From: DATFTF01 sp963825175
GTDB taxonomy: Bacteria; Acidobacteriota; Thermoanaerobaculia; UBA5066; Gp7-AA6
Length of the DNA stretch: 64,000 bases
Assembly: GCA_963825175.1 (NCBI GenBank)
Contig: CAWGSA010000001.1
Location: 620,001-684,000 of the forward strand
Direction: 5' to 3'
Part shown: positions 31,707 to 40,343 of the stretch, piece after piece
Position numbering within the stretch: the stretch's first letter is position 1
Layout: each line of letters begins with the position of its first letter
Notes under the pieces: generated by a model
Seen by the model: only the letters and a program-made list of their open reading frames with translations
Told to the model about the DNA's origin: nothing
The model's database searches: none
Position numbers and translations under genes: made by a program

Positions 31707-33619
31707 TTGTAGCTCCGCTGGGTCGGGTGGGCGGCCTCGAACTCGAGTGGCTCTTTGTGCAGGATCGGCGCGCGCTCGGGTCCCGTAAACTCCCACGCCG
31801 CGACGTATGCGAAACGGGCGTCGTCGCGAAGCGCTTCACCGTCGGGCGTTTCGTGCTCCTGGCGGAAGTGCGCGCCGCACGACTCGTCCCTCGCAAGCGC
31901 GTCGGAGACCATGAGCTCGGCAAACTCCAGGTAATCCGCCACTCGACCGGCTCTCTCGAGCGACTGGTTGAACCCCTCCCCCTCGTCGGACACCCGGACG
32001 TCCTTCCAGAACCTTTCCCGCAGGACCGGAATCCGCTCGAGCGCCGCCTGGAGCCCTTTTTCGTTGCGCGCCATGCCGCAGGAACTCCAGAGAAGCTCCC
32101 CCAGCTCGCGGTGGAAGGACTCGGCGGAGCGACTTCCGCGCGCCGAGAGAATCCGCAGGATCCGCTCGTGGGCCTCCTTGCTCGCTTCTCGGAACGCCGG
32201 GTGTTCCGCCGGCATCCGGTCCTGGGGCGAGACGCGGGCGAGAGAGTCGCCGATCGTGGCGGGGATGATGAAGTACCCGTCGGCCAGCCCCTGCATGAGC
32301 GCGCTCGCGCCGAGCCGGTTCGCACCGTGGTCGGAGAAGTTCGCCTCGCCGATGACGTAGAGGCCCGGCAGATTGCTCATCAGGTTGTAGTCGACCCAGA
32401 GGCCCCCCATCGTGTAGTGGGGAGCCGGGTAGATCCTCATGGGCTGCCGGTAGGGATCCTCTCCCGTGATCTGTTCGTACATCTCGAAGAGGTTTCCGTA
32501 GCGCTCTCGGATGACCTCTTGTCCCAGCCGGCCTAGAGCCTCGGCGAAATCCAGGTAGACGCCGCGGCCACCCGGCCCGACGCCACGCCCTTCGTCGCAG
32601 ACTGCCTTGGCCGCCCGGGAGGCAACGTCGCGGGGCACCAGGTTTCCGAAGGTCGGGTACCGGCGCTCCAGGAAGTAGTCGCGCTCGGCCGCGGAAATCT
32701 CCCCTGCCTGTCGCGGGTCTTTTGCCCGAACGGGCACCCAGATGCGGCCGTCGTTGCGCAGGGACTCGCTCATCAGGGTGAGCTTCGACTGGTGGTCTCC
32801 CGAAATGGGAATGCACGTCGGGTGGATTTGTGTGAAGCACGGGTTCGCGAAAAACGCTCCCCGTCGGTGCGCGCGCCAGATCGCCGTGACGTTGCATCCG
32901 ATGGCGTTGGTCGAGAGGTGATAGACGTTGGAGTAGCCGCCCGTGGCCAGGACGACGGCATCCGCCGCGTGGCAGGTCATCTCGCCGCTGACCAGGTCGC
33001 GCGCGACGATCCCGCGGGCGCGGCCGTCGGCGGCGACGAGATCGACCATCTCCGAGCGGGGGGACATTTTCACCTGCCCGACGGCGATCTGCCGGCTCAG
33101 GGCGGCGTACGCGCCGAGCAGCAACTGCTGGCCGGTCTGGCCTCGGGCGTAAAAGGTGCGGGAGACCTGCGCACCGCCGAAGGATCGGTTGGCAAGGTAC
33201 CCGCTGTATTCCCGCGCGAAGGGCACGCCGAGTGCGACGCACTGGTCGATGACGGCGTTGGAGATCTCGGCGAGGCGGTACACGTTCGCTTCCCGGGAGC
33301 GGAAGTCGCCTCCTTTGATCGTGTCGTAGAAGAGGCGGTACACGCTGTCGCCGTCGTTCTGATAGTTCTTCGCCGCGTTGATCCCGCCCTGCGCGGCGAT
33401 CGAGTGCGCCCGGCGCGCGCTGTCCTGGAAGCAGAAACAGAGCACTTCATACCCCAGTTGCCCGAGCGACGCGGCGGCCGCTGCTCCCGCCAGCCCCGAT
33501 CCCACGACGATGATCTTGTACTTGCGCTTGTTCGCCGGATTGACCAGCTTCATCTCGAAGCGGCGCCGGTCCCACTTCTTCTCGATCGGTCCCCCGGGAA
33601 TGTTGCCGTTCAAGTCCAT
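31703..33619 (-). CDS. sdhA: Succinate dehydrogenase flavoprotein subunit
   Basis: 638 residues. FAD-binding IIVVGSGLAGAAAAASLGQLG (35-55), the covalent-flavin His in ARRAHSIAAQGGINAAK, and the substrate-binding region HPTCIPISGDHQSKLTLMSE. It oxidises succinate to fumarate, or the reverse. Length and motifs match the 630-660-residue B-type SdhA of Bacteroidota, Acidobacteriota and epsilonproteobacterial fumarate reductases. Preceded by sdhC by 13 bases. Confidence 0.94.
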   Translation of the reverse strand: MDLNGNIPGGPIEKKWDRRRFEMKLVNPANKRKYKIIVVGSGLAGAAAAASLGQLGYEVLCFCFQDSARRAHSIAAQGGINAAKNYQNDGDSVYRLFYDTIKGGDFRSREANVYRLAEISNAVIDQCVALGVPFAREYSGYLANRSFGGAQVSRTFYARGQTGQQLLLGAYAALSRQIAVGQVKMSPRSEMVDLVAADGRARGIVARDLVSGEMTCHAADAVVLATGGYSNVYHLSTNAIGCNVTAIWRAHRRGAFFANPCFTQIHPTCIPISGDHQSKLTLMSESLRNDGRIWVPVRAKDPRQAGEISAAERDYFLERRYPTFGNLVPRDVASRAAKAVCDEGRGVGPGGRGVYLDFAEALGRLGQEVIRERYGNLFEMYEQITGEDPYRQPMRIYPAPHYTMGGLWVDYNLMSNLPGLYVIGEANFSDHGANRLGASALMQGLADGYFIIPATIGDSLARVSPQDRMPAEHPAFREASKEAHERILRILSARGSRSAESFHRELGELLWSSCGMARNEKGLQAALERIPVLRERFWKDVRVSDEGEGFNQSLERAGRVADYLEFAELMVSDALARDESCGAHFRQEHETPDGEALRDDARFAYVAAWEFTGPERAPILHKEPLEFEAAHPTQRSYK

Positions 33620-33632
33620 GAGCGCTCCGGCG

Positions 33633-34244
33633 TCACCGAATGAGACCCGTCAGGACGGCGACGGGGATGGCGATGTAACCGAGGGCAATGGCGATCGCCA
33701 CGATCGGCGCCACCGTCCGGCGGAGGACGCGGTACCTCGGATTGCTCGCCCCGAGGGTGTGTAACATGCTCCACGTGCCGTGGTACAGGTGCATGCCGAG
33801 AAAGACGATCGCCAGAACGTAAACAGCAGAGATCGCCGGCACGCGAAAGGCCAGCACCTCGTTGCGGTAGACGTCGGTCGGGCTGTAGCCAGGCCCCGTG
33901 GCGAGGAACGTGAACATCGCCAGGTGGTAGACGACGTACACGAAGAGGAGGGGCCCGCTCCAGAGCATGGTGCGGGCCGCGTAGCCGGTCTCGATGTTCT
34001 TCTTGACCGCGTAGGGAATCGGCCGGGCCCGCTTACTCGCCAGAGACACTTCAACCGCCGCGACGATGTGGAGTATCAGGGCTGCCAGCAGCACGGCACG
34101 CACCGCCCAGAGGATCTCGCCGGTGCCTTTGAGGAACGCGGAATAGGCGTTCAACCGTTCCGGCCCCGCGAAGATCTGGAGGTTACCCAGAAGATGCCCG
34201 ACGACGAAGAGGAAGAGGATCACGCCGGTCACGGCCATGACCAC
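33633..34244 (-). CDS. sdhC: Succinate dehydrogenase cytochrome b subunit
   Basis: About 203 residues with five membrane helices and four or more His for two b hemes (VVGHLLGNLQIFAG; LLAALILHIVAAVEVS; FVYVVYHLAMFTFLA; IVFLGMHLYHGTWSMLHTLG). It anchors SdhAB and reduces menaquinone or ubiquinone. The GTG used here probably truncates the protein: the frame upstream encodes AFWRSLLGKK, the conserved family beginning, so the true start lies some 15-25 codons earlier at a non-ATG codon that I cannot fix. First gene of the sdh operon. Confidence 0.88.
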   Translation of the reverse strand: MVMAVTGVILFLFVVGHLLGNLQIFAGPERLNAYSAFLKGTGEILWAVRAVLLAALILHIVAAVEVSLASKRARPIPYAVKKNIETGYAARTMLWSGPLLFVYVVYHLAMFTFLATGPGYSPTDVYRNEVLAFRVPAISAVYVLAIVFLGMHLYHGTWSMLHTLGASNPRYRVLRRTVAPIVAIAIALGYIAIPVAVLTGLIR

Positions 34245-34344
34245 CTTCTTCCCGAGGAGGCTCCGCCAGAATGCCGTCAGGCGACCCCATTTTTTAGCGA
34301 CTTTGCACCCCGTTTTCGAGCATATCGCGCGGAGTCACGGCCGG

Positions 34345-35025
34345 CTAACAGCTTCGCCGCCGGAAAGTCCCCTCGTAGATGACGGGACCGTCCTGTGTCA
34401 TTGTGCGGCCGGCGACGGGACGGTTGTATTCGGTGAGAGGCCCGGGCGGGTCCTTCTCCCATCCCGCTCGGAACAGCTCCTCCTTCACCTGGGTCTCGGT
34501 CAGGAAGCACTGCGGTTCGCCCGCGAACTGCGTGAACACAAAGGGTTCGCCCGAGACGGGGTTGTCCTCGGGGGTGAGGGTGGTGCGGGAGAAGGTGAAG
34601 AGGAAAAGACCCGCGCCCGGCCGGGCGACGCGGGCAGCCTCGGCGACCGCGCGACGAAACTCGGCGGCGGAGCGTGCGAGGTTCCAGACTCCGTGCGCGA
34701 CCACGAGATCGACGTTCGCGTCGCGCAGCGGCAGGTAATCCATGGACGCGCGCACGAGGCCGACCCGCGCGGCGACCCCTTCCGAGGCGACCCGCCGGCG
34801 TGCCCCCTCCAGCATGAGCCAGGACACGTCCGTGCCGACCACGGTGCCGCCACATGCCGCCATGGGTGCGGCGTTGCGGGCCGCGCCGCAACCCACATCC
34901 AGGATGCACAGGTTCGGGCAACGAGCAATTTCGGTACGGACAAACGCGAGGAGGACCTGGTTAGCGGGAGCCGTGGAGAAGCTCCCGACGATCCCCACCT
35001 CCTCCCATCGGCTGGTTTCGGTCAT
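34345..35025 (-). CDS. SAM-dependent methyltransferase
   Basis: 226 residues. Class I Rossmann methyltransferase: motif I CILDVGCGAARNAAPMAA, motif II-like GGTVVGTDVSWLMLEGARR, and motif IV DLVVAHGVWNLA. This Methyltransf_11-type protein has no substrate-specific motif. The end reads GPVIYEGTFRRRSC. It lies upstream of the sdh operon on the same strand, 100 bases away, but functional linkage is not evident. Confidence 0.85.
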   Translation of the reverse strand: MTETSRWEEVGIVGSFSTAPANQVLLAFVRTEIARCPNLCILDVGCGAARNAAPMAACGGTVVGTDVSWLMLEGARRRVASEGVAARVGLVRASMDYLPLRDANVDLVVAHGVWNLARSAAEFRRAVAEAARVARPGAGLFLFTFSRTTLTPEDNPVSGEPFVFTQFAGEPQCFLTETQVKEELFRAGWEKDPPGPLTEYNRPVAGRTMTQDGPVIYEGTFRRRSC

Positions 35026-35083
35026 CGGAAATGCTCTGCCGGCTCCGCGGTAGGCGCATCCACGGAACGAGGCGGGAATGGGC

Positions 35084-35165
35084 TCATGCCTTGATCATGA
35101 CCAAATGCATCTTGAATGGGGTGACTGCCTTCACTGCGTGCGGCAGTCCTCACGGAAGATACCCG
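35084..35165 (-). pseudogene. Cupin C-terminal remnant, copy a
   Basis: On the minus strand the frame ends GLPHAVKAVTPFKMHLVMIKA and stop, matching the last 22 residues of the intact cupin at 26.5 kb; the upstream part is lost and a stop interrupts it. It is a degenerate duplicate. Confidence 0.6.
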
Positions 35166-35169
35166 AAGG

Positions 35170-35493
35170 CTACCGTGCGGGCTCCGCCGGGAATTGCGGG
35201 AGCCGAAAGGAGACGGTTCGGCGTCCGTCGCGCTCGTCGCTCACTTCGGCTGGGATCGGAGCGTGACGGATGGTTTCCTCGGAATCGGTCGTTTCGTGAA
35301 ACTCATTACAGAACGGGCAGTGAACCTGGCCCCTCCAATCCGACTTCTCGAGAAGGCTGAGCGGGAACGCCTGGCCGCAGTAGAAACTCCGGCCCGTCGA
35401 TTCACACCGGAAGCCGCCGAATGCGAACGTGTCTCCCAGATCGGCCCCGGCGGTCTCGAGCGGCACGATCATTCTCAATTTCACTTTGCTCAA
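35170..35493 (-). CDS. Small protein with zinc-ribbon-like Cys residues
   Basis: 107 residues from a TTG seven bases after AAGGAGG, an unusually strong ribosome binding site. The middle has CxxC-like pairs (FRCESTGRSFYCGQAF and VHCPFCNEFHET) that could bind one zinc. The core is beta-rich (KLRMIVPLETAGADLGDTFAF). I do not recognise the family. It is flanked on both sides by cupin remnants but itself looks intact. Confidence 0.6.
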   Translation of the reverse strand: MSKVKLRMIVPLETAGADLGDTFAFGGFRCESTGRSFYCGQAFPLSLLEKSDWRGQVHCPFCNEFHETTDSEETIRHAPIPAEVSDERDGRRTVSFRLPQFPAEPAR

Positions 35494-35671
35494 TGGATCC
35501 CTCCTTCGAGAAAACCGGTTCGGGCGTTGCAACGGATTTCACTCTACCTTCCCGCTGGAGGACGATCGCCGCGGCGATCCCTGCCGCGACCTCACGGCGC
35601 ATCTCGCCGTCTCCAGGCGGTAAAGCAAGGCCGCCGCCGGCGAGCGGAATCGCGGGGAATCATGGAAACCG

Positions 35672-35900
35672 GGCCATGGCGAGGAGCATCTTGAGAGGAG
35701 TGAGTGCCTTCACCGCATGCGGTCGTTCCGCAGGGAGCTTCAGCAGCCGGCCGGCGCTTTCGCGCGAGTATGCGCGCATCACCATACCCGGGCTCGTCAC
35801 TGACCAGAGCGGGCGAGCACGACGTCTTCGAGTCCCGGTGCGTGAACTTGCGACATGAACTTCCGATCATGAGTATGGGAGCGAATCCCCCAAAATGGCC
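35672..35900 (-). pseudogene. Cupin remnant, copy b, with internal deletion
   Basis: Nucleotide similarity to both ends of the cupin gene at 26.5 kb is clear: the 3' part (GAGGAGCATCTTGA, CCTTCACCGC, CAGGGAGCTTCAGCAG) and the 5' part (CTGACCAGAG, GAGCACGACG, CTTCCGATCATGAG). About 120 bases between them are missing and the frame is broken. It continues directly into a copy of the sequence upstream of DUF488. Confidence 0.6.
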
Positions 35901-35973
35901 AGCGACCGCCCGGCGCGGTGGAGACCGGCAGAAATTATATCGTGTTGGGATCTTTCAGTGATGTCTGTTTGCC

Positions 35974-36173
35974 ATGGCGGTCCGGCTCAAACGGGTGTAC
36001 GAGCACGCGGCACGGGAGCGTCGCTCTCGCTGCGTGTCGAGAACCAGCTCGGCTTCAAGATGGTCAAGTGGATCCAGGCGATCGAGTTCGTCGAGGACGT
36101 CCGGTCGATCAACGAGGGCGAAGGCGGCTACGCCGAGGACCACGAGTACTTCGGCGAGCTGGCCAACATCTAA
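35974..36173 (+). pseudogene. Deleted duplicate: DUF488 start joined to sulfite-oxidase-fusion end
   Basis: The ATG and first ~14 codons copy the DUF488 gene at 26938; the sequence then jumps to a copy of the last ~50 codons of the sulfite-oxidase-fold gene (VENQLGFKMVKWIQAIEFVE and GGYAEDHEYFGELANI). The joint lies at GCACG (36010-36014), which occurs in the originals at 26974-26978 and 28803-28807. The halves are in different frames. Copied flanking sequence starts near 35900. Confidence 0.75.
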
Positions 36174-36199
36174 TCAACTGGAGAGTGAAGGAGGCGCGA

Positions 36200-36457
36200 A
36201 TGGCAAAAGACTTCGAGGTGGGCGATCACGTTTCCTGGAATTCGGAAGCCGGCCGTGTCCGGGGGACGATCCGGAGGAAGATCACGTCGGAAATCAGGTT
36301 CAAGGGGTACACAGTGCGCGCTTCGAACGAAGAGCCTCAATACCTGATCCAGAGCGACAGGACGCCGCATCTGGCGATGCACAAGGGCTCGGCTCTTCAC
36401 GGGCTGCGCTCCGCGGCAGGGCGCACAAAACACCCAGGCCGTGCATCCAGGAGTTGA
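36200..36457 (+). CDS. DUF2945 (hypervirulence-associated, TUDOR-like) protein
   Basis: 85 residues, preceded by GAAGGAGG. The family core is complete: VGDHVSWNSEAGRVRGTI, then FKGYTVRASNEEPQYLIQSD and MHKGSALHGL. The last ~15 residues (after HGLR) exceed the family length and may follow a lost stop. Function is unknown. It lies just after the deleted duplicate; the other copy at 28990 is the broken one, so the better copy of this gene survives in the duplicate. Confidence 0.82.
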   Translation: MAKDFEVGDHVSWNSEAGRVRGTIRRKITSEIRFKGYTVRASNEEPQYLIQSDRTPHLAMHKGSALHGLRSAAGRTKHPGRASRS

Positions 36458-36554
36458 GGCAGATTCACGACCCCGGGGCGTCGTCGAGGGGTCACGAGGC
36501 GATGGTGAGCCGGTTGCCAAGAACGTTTGATTGTTCCTTCCTATCAGACTGAGA

Positions 36555-36595
36555 GGATCAAACGATCACGGGAGAACCTCGGGCAGAGGTAGCCT
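36555..36595 (+). promoter_or_regulatory. Shared-box promoter, copy 3
   Basis: GGATCAAACGA, TCACGG, 18 bases, TAGCCT; ends 20 bases before the TTG of the histidine kinase. An inverted CGTTTGAT lies at 36524-36531. The sequence before the box (AGACTGAGA) also matches copy 5. Confidence 0.6.
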
Positions 36596-36615
36596 TCCGC
36601 CTCAGAGAAATCGAA

Positions 36616-37593
36616 TTGAAAGCCTCTGACGGACCGCGCCGGGCGATCGCCAGTTCCCGAACCGACGAGAGTCTGGAACGAGAGCGCCGCCTGCTCGACG
36701 CGATCGTTCGGGAGCGCGCTCCGGGGTTCTCCGAATCGACCATCCGAGCCGATCAAGCACGCCGGCAGACCGACCTGGGACTCGCCGACGAACGCGCGGA
36801 GATGATGGCGGCCTTCTTCGACTGCTCGAGAGATCTGCTCGAGGAGCAACGGGCTCGTGGCTCCGCCGATGCCGCCTTGGCGGATCAGGAGAAGCTGCTC
36901 GCCACGTTCGGACACGATCTGAGGAACCTCCTCAACGTGCTGGCGTTGAACGTCGAGCTGTCTGCGAGGCAGGGAGAGGGGAACCCGAAGAGGTTGGAAA
37001 CCCTCCAGCTGACCGTTCGCCGCATGGACCGTCTCATTTCCAACTTGCTCGATCTTGCGAGGCTGAAGGCGGGGGCGTTCCACGTGACGTTCGATCGACG
37101 CAACGCGGCCGAGGTCGTCCGGGAAGCCGTGGAGATATTCCGCCCGCTGGCTCTTGCCAAGTCGATCTCTCTCGACGCGACGCTCCCAGGCACGACTCTT
37201 CCGGCCCGAATCGATTCCGATCGGATCTTTCAGGTCCTCTCGAACCTCTTCTCGAACGCGATCAAGGTCACTGCCGAAGGCGGAGCGATCAGCGTGAGCG
37301 CCGCGAAGATCGATGACGTGGTTCGGATCGCCGTTCGAGACTCCGGGCGGGGAATCGCCGAGACCGACCTGGAACGCATCTTCAATCCTTACTGCCAACT
37401 CAATCGCGCCGACCGCGGCGGATTGGGCCTCGGGCTCTTCATCTCGAAATCCATTGTTCGGGCGCACGGAGGACGGATCTGGGCGGAGAGCCAACTCGGG
37501 GCGGGGAGCACGTTTTTCTTCACCGTTCCCGGAACCCATGGTGTCTCGAGGGCAGCGGCGCCGCTCGCCGCAACCGCCGCGGTGGCGTTTTAG
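36616..37593 (+). CDS. Soluble sensor histidine kinase
   Basis: 325 residues from TTG. No membrane segment or recognised sensor domain; the N-terminal 90 residues are charged and helical. HisKA: LATFGHDLRNLLNVLAL (His100). HATPase: SNLFSNAIKVTAEGG (N box), VRDSGRGIAETDLERIFN (G1) and GGLGLGLFISKSIVRAHGG (G2). It should autophosphorylate and act on an unseen response regulator. Its own promoter carries the shared box, so it could belong to a feedback loop controlling the envelope genes of this window; that is inference. Its last four bases overlap the convergent LysR gene. Confidence 0.88.
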   Translation: MKASDGPRRAIASSRTDESLERERRLLDAIVRERAPGFSESTIRADQARRQTDLGLADERAEMMAAFFDCSRDLLEEQRARGSADAALADQEKLLATFGHDLRNLLNVLALNVELSARQGEGNPKRLETLQLTVRRMDRLISNLLDLARLKAGAFHVTFDRRNAAEVVREAVEIFRPLALAKSISLDATLPGTTLPARIDSDRIFQVLSNLFSNAIKVTAEGGAISVSAAKIDDVVRIAVRDSGRGIAETDLERIFNPYCQLNRADRGGLGLGLFISKSIVRAHGGRIWAESQLGAGSTFFFTVPGTHGVSRAAAPLAATAAVAF

Positions 37594-38597
37594 CGCCGCG
37601 GTACCGATCGGGCAGAGACCGACCGCATCTTCTTACGCCCGGGCGGCCGAGTCCGAACCGGTGCCTTTTCCTTTCTGGGAACAGGGAAAGGGGCCGGCAA
37701 GTCAGTGAGCTGGTGGGGCGTAGCCCTCAATTCGTGAAGGAAGGATGCGAGGATCAGCGACGAATCGTCTCGTCGATAGATGACCCCGGTCTCAGTGAAG
37801 ACTCCTGGGCCCGCGAGCGGGCGGAAGACCACTCCGGACGCCGACATCTGCTGCAAGGCCGGGTCGACGAGAGCGATTGTCAGGCCGGCCGCGATCATCC
37901 CCAGAACGGTTCGGGTCGAGGGAATCCCTCCCTCCATGGAGATCGGCGGTCCGAAACCGGCCCTGCGAAAAACGCCGATCAGGTGATCGTAGCTCCCCGG
38001 CGACAGGTGTCTCGGCCACAGCACATAGGCCTCTTTCGACAGGTCCTCCAGCCGGAGAGGGTTCTTGCGCGCCATCGGGTGCTTCTCGGGAAGGGCGACG
38101 ATGAGTTGGAACCGGCCCGTCGTCTCGGTGACCAGGCCTTCCGCCTCGAGTGGAAGGCCGACGAATCCGATGTCGATCTGGCCTTCGCGAAGAGCGTCGA
38201 CCTGCGCCTCCGGGGTCAGGTTCTGGAAGACGACGTCGACCGAAGGAGCGTGCTCCGCGAAGAGGCGGAGAACCTGGCCGAGGAAGAGCCAGTCGGTCTC
38301 CTGGGATATGCCAAGGACCAGCTTCCGGGACTCGCCCCGCGCCGTCTCTCGGGCGAGGCCGGCGGCGCGATCCGCCGAGGCGAGAATGCCGCGGGCTTCC
38401 TGCAGGAACCGCTCGCCCGCCGGCGTCAGTCCGACATGACGCTTGGTTCGGACGAGGAGGTTCACCTTGAGCTCGCGCTCCAGGTTCTGGATCTGCTGGC
38501 TCAGGGAAGGCTGTGAGGTGTTCAGCCGGCTCGCCGCATGCCCGAAATGAAGCTCTTCCGCGACCGCGACGAAGTATCGAAGATGGCGAAGCTCCAT
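37590..38597 (-). CDS. LysR family transcriptional regulator
   Basis: 335 residues. N-terminal helix-turn-helix LHFGHAASRLNTSQPSLSQQIQNLE and a periplasmic-binding-like effector domain (about 90-295). The final ~30 residues are basic and Pro/Arg-rich, longer than usual. Next to a Crp-type gene on the same strand with only 11 bases between, so perhaps co-transcribed. A broken copy of its first 28 codons lies at 39.43 kb. Target genes unknown. Confidence 0.9.
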   Translation of the reverse strand: MELRHLRYFVAVAEELHFGHAASRLNTSQPSLSQQIQNLERELKVNLLVRTKRHVGLTPAGERFLQEARGILASADRAAGLARETARGESRKLVLGISQETDWLFLGQVLRLFAEHAPSVDVVFQNLTPEAQVDALREGQIDIGFVGLPLEAEGLVTETTGRFQLIVALPEKHPMARKNPLRLEDLSKEAYVLWPRHLSPGSYDHLIGVFRRAGFGPPISMEGGIPSTRTVLGMIAAGLTIALVDPALQQMSASGVVFRPLAGPGVFTETGVIYRRDDSSLILASFLHELRATPHQLTDLPAPFPVPRKEKAPVRTRPPGRKKMRSVSARSVPRR

Positions 38598-38608
38598 GCT
38601 GAGGCGTC

Positions 38609-39319
38609 CTATCCGACAAGCTGGTCGTGGTGAGAGCGGATGAGCCGGTAACACTCACAGGCCGCCCTTTCGAGTCCTTTACGGTCGAGAACCCGGATCT
38701 TTCCACGATGATAGTCAATGATCTTTCGACGTTTCAGCTTGCCCGCTGCTTGTGTCACGCTGGCACGCCGAACTCCAAGCATCTCTCCGAGGTACTCATG
38801 AGTGAGCGCAATCTCATCGCCAAGGACTCGGTCATGGGACATGAGCAGCCATCGTGCACACCGCTGCCCGATCGAATGAGCGCGGTTGCAGGCAGCAGAT
38901 TGCCCGACCTGGGTCAAGAGGGCTTGCGAATATCGGCGGATGACCTCGCGCCAGGCGTTGCTCGCCCGGATCTCTCGAAGGAAAGCGTCGGTGTCCATGC
39001 GCAGGGCCTCACCGGGGATCTGGACAAACACTTCCATTGAGGAGTGGCCGTTTCCGAGGTACGCGGAGAGACCAACGACGCCCTCGTTTCCGATCGTTGC
39101 CACTTCAAAGGTGCCACCCTCCACCATCCGAGCCACCATCGAGGCGACCCCGGTCCGTGGAAAGTAGACGTAGGAGATCGGTTTGTCAGGCTCGTAAAGC
39201 GGTAGCCCCCGCCGAAAAGACGTCGGCTCGAGCTTGGTCAGCGCCCGGCGGTGCTCGGCAGCAGGCAGGGCGGCCAAGATCCTATTCGCATCCCTTTGCT
39301 TGACTCGAGGTTTGGACAC
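38609..39319 (-). CDS. Crp/Fnr family transcriptional regulator
   Basis: 236 residues. Cyclic-nucleotide-binding-like barrel (about 20-135) and a helix-turn-helix near the C-terminus (LTHEYLGEMLGVRRASVTQA AGKL region). It lacks the N-terminal Cys cluster of Fnr and the full cAMP motif, so the ligand is unknown. Such single proteins are common in Acidobacteria and Proteobacteria. The LysR gene follows it on the same strand. Confidence 0.88.
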   Translation of the reverse strand: MSKPRVKQRDANRILAALPAAEHRRALTKLEPTSFRRGLPLYEPDKPISYVYFPRTGVASMVARMVEGGTFEVATIGNEGVVGLSAYLGNGHSSMEVFVQIPGEALRMDTDAFLREIRASNAWREVIRRYSQALLTQVGQSAACNRAHSIGQRCARWLLMSHDRVLGDEIALTHEYLGEMLGVRRASVTQAAGKLKRRKIIDYHRGKIRVLDRKGLERAACECYRLIRSHHDQLVG

Positions 39320-39429
39320 ATCGCCTCCGAGTTCCGCTGCCTGCTCGCCCTGGATCTTGCGACATCCTGCGATGAAAAGGCGACTCCGTCCGTACGGCGG
39401 CGTACAGACCGGGTCTCCGCCGGCTCCAG

Positions 39430-39512
39430 GACACGTTCAGCCGCTTCGTGGCGTGCCCGAAATGAGGTTCTTCCGCGACCGCGACCGGAGATCGAAGATG
39501 ACGAAGCTCCAA
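39430..39512 (-). pseudogene. LysR N-terminal fragment (duplicate)
   Basis: About 83 bases match the beginning of the LysR gene 0.9 kb away: the frame reads LELRHLRSPVAVAEEPHFGH then ATKRLN, against MELRHLRYFVAVAEELHFGH in the intact gene. The ATG has become ATTG-like and similarity ends before the recognition helix. It lies just upstream of crp, so LysR sequence flanks crp on both sides. Confidence 0.65.
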
Positions 39513-39552
39513 TGTCGACTCCTTCTGATCCTTTTAAAGTCTCAACCCGAAT

Positions 39553-39593
39553 GGAACAAACGATTGGACGCGTTCCCGCGGGTGCCCCATGCT
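39553..39593 (+). promoter_or_regulatory. Shared-box promoter, copy 4
   Basis: GGAACAAACGA, TTGGAC, 18 bases, CATGCT. The hexamer ends about 98 bases before the DsbA-like gene. The flank TCTCAACCCGAAT matches TCTCAACTCCAGC of copy 7. Confidence 0.65.
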
Positions 39594-39691
39594 GTGTGCT
39601 CGGGGCTCAGAGGTATGCATCGAGAGCTCTTCATCAGATTTTTCGTCGAGATTCTACGATCTCGGCTCACGCGAAGACAAGGATGGAAACA

Positions 39692-40231
39692 ATGAATCGC
39701 GCCCGTAAGCTGACGGATCCGGTGACCTCCAAGGACCACGTTCGGGGTTCTCCGTTCGCGCAGGTGACCCTGGTGGGATACGGCGACTTTACGTGCCTGG
39801 AGTGCGCGAGATCCTACCGAACCGTCAAGAAAATCCAGGCGGAAATGGGCTCGAAGCTCCGTTACGTCTTTCGCAGCTTTTCCCAGGCCCCGCTGAACCA
39901 CGAATCCGAGGGCGCCGCCGAGGCGGCGGAATCCGCGGGCGCGCAGGGAAAGTTCTGGGAGATCCACGACCGGATGTTCGAGAACCAGGGCGCCTCGGAC
40001 GAGTCGAAGCTCGAGAAGCACGCCGAGGCCGTCGGACTGGACGCCCCTCAATTCGGGCGAGAGATGCGGGGACACGTTCATCTGGCGAAGGTTCGGGTCG
40101 TACGGAAGGGCGGCGTTCGAAGCGGGGTCGTTGACGTGCCCACCTTCTTCATCAACTCCCTCAAGCACGAGAGCGCCTTCGGTCTGGCCACCTTGCTCCC
40201 CGCGGTCCAGGCTGCGGCGGGCGGCTCGTGA
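39692..40231 (+). CDS. DsbA-like thioredoxin-fold protein
   Basis: 179 residues; an in-frame ATG three codons earlier is also possible. Thioredoxin fold of the DsbA/NhaA-fusion type: YGDFTCLECARSYRTVKKIQ gives a CLEC redox site, and VVDVPTFFINSLKHESAFGL gives the cis-Pro loop. There is no signal peptide, so it is probably cytosolic, reducing or oxidising thiols. It lies under the shared-box promoter and 112 bases before superoxide dismutase, consistent with an oxidative-stress role. Confidence 0.87.
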   Translation: MNRARKLTDPVTSKDHVRGSPFAQVTLVGYGDFTCLECARSYRTVKKIQAEMGSKLRYVFRSFSQAPLNHESEGAAEAAESAGAQGKFWEIHDRMFENQGASDESKLEKHAEAVGLDAPQFGREMRGHVHLAKVRVVRKGGVRSGVVDVPTFFINSLKHESAFGLATLLPAVQAAAGGS

Positions 40232-40343
40232 TCCGAAGAGGTCTGACAAGGCGCAGGCCGGTGGGGCCTCTTCCCAGCCGAAGACGGACCTCACCGAGTT
40301 TCTGAAATCCCTCTGAGACTCCGCGATTCAAAGGAGAAAGACC

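Noticed and set aside
35592..35870. Minus-strand 92-codon frame with ATG
   Set aside because: It runs through a deleted cupin copy in the wrong frame; nucleotide similarity shows the locus is a remnant.
40131..40316. Open frame after the DsbA-like gene ending KTDLTEFLKSL
   Set aside because: Most of it is an alternative frame of the DsbA-like gene; the last 25 residues look plausible but have no start of their own.
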